From: Rhizobacter sp. SG703
Lineage (GTDB): Bacteria; Pseudomonadota; Gammaproteobacteria; Burkholderiales; Burkholderiaceae_C
Assembly (NCBI RefSeq): GCF_012275445.1
Contig: NZ_JAAZQK010000009.1
Span: 248,001 to 312,000 of the forward strand
DNA length: 64,000 nt
Direction: 5' to 3'
In this document: positions 63,956-64,000 of the stretch, one piece after another
How positions within the stretch are numbered: the first letter of the stretch is position 1
How the letters are laid out: the number at the start of each line of letters is the position of its first letter
Notes under the pieces: model-generated
The model's input: the letters and a program-made list of their open reading frames with translations, nothing else
Database searches by the model: none
Told to the model about the DNA's origin: nothing
Program-made: the position numbers and the translations under genes

Positions 63956-64000
63956 ATGGATTTCATCACGATCATTGTCCGCACGCTGTCGCGCCGATCG
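63956..64000 (+). CDS. Start of an unidentified gene, cut by the window edge
   Basis: ATG preceded by GGGAGAC; the 15 visible codons read MDFITIIVRTLSRRS. Too short to identify. It is divergent from the large regulator and could be its target. Confidence 0.35.
   Translation, partial: MDFITIIVRTLSRRS

Overview
The window is a high-GC chromosomal segment from a betaproteobacterium. The gene families and their order point to the Burkholderiales, most likely the Rubrivivax/Leptothrix/Methylibium/Piscinibacter group. The pointers are mfd next to ispD-ispF, the smpB/ratA-rnfH-DUF4124-guaB-guaA block, a PHA regulator (phaR), a 3-hydroxybutyrate dehydrogenase, PEP-CTERM proteins and a Bug-type binding protein. 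This is inferred from gene content and order; no database was searched. Coding density is high and no gap without a gene exceeds 300 bases.

Left part (1-16.9 kb): the start of mfd, then ispD-ispF of the MEP isoprenoid pathway. Next come three tandem HAF-repeat/PEP-CTERM surface proteins, a metallophosphoesterase behind an EnvZ/OmpR-like two-component pair, and a DUF1800-DUF1501-SIMPL trio of exported proteins. These are followed by 3-hydroxybutyrate dehydrogenase, an alpha/beta hydrolase overlapping relA, tRNA-Val(GAC) with its terminator, and two small proteins.

Central part (16.9-33.0 kb): one long minus-strand locus runs from a sulfotransferase through a 2848-residue LEPR/DUF4347/Ig-repeat protein. 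It continues with a TolC-like outer-membrane factor, two HlyD adaptors (one with an extra N-terminal domain) and a membrane protein fusing a PqqD-like domain, an M50 zinc protease and a HlyD arm. An APS kinase is divergent at its head and could supply PAPS. No transport ATPase is present. I read this as a dedicated secretion and modification system for the giant protein and as the most interesting item in the window.

Right-central part (33.0-50.2 kb): a tail-collar/DUF6916/GNAT mini-operon, a Cache-type hybrid histidine kinase, an acidic small protein, phaR, a GFA protein, rimO and a cystathionine beta-lyase. Then come smpB divergent from ratA-rnfH, a DUF4124 protein, guaB, a TetA-like MFS protein, guaA with a clear terminator, a DUF6502-DUF4382 pair and a degenerate methyltransferase.

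Right part (50.2-64 kb): a Gly-rich protein with a phage-tail-lysozyme domain, and a D-tartrate dehydratase catabolic cluster (MFS, tarD, SDR, Bug binding protein, DapA-like aldolase) with a divergent LysR regulator. After these lie an NTF2-like protein, an SDR overlapping a MarR-GNAT fusion regulator, an M20 peptidase, a large winged-helix/ATPase/TPR regulator and the first codons of a divergent gene.

Several regulators carry perfect inverted repeats at or over their start codons (DUF6502, MarR-GNAT, ratA/smpB, phaR), suggesting simple autoregulation. A 73-base repeat occurs twice, and in both copies it supplies the stop codon of the minus-strand gene beside it.
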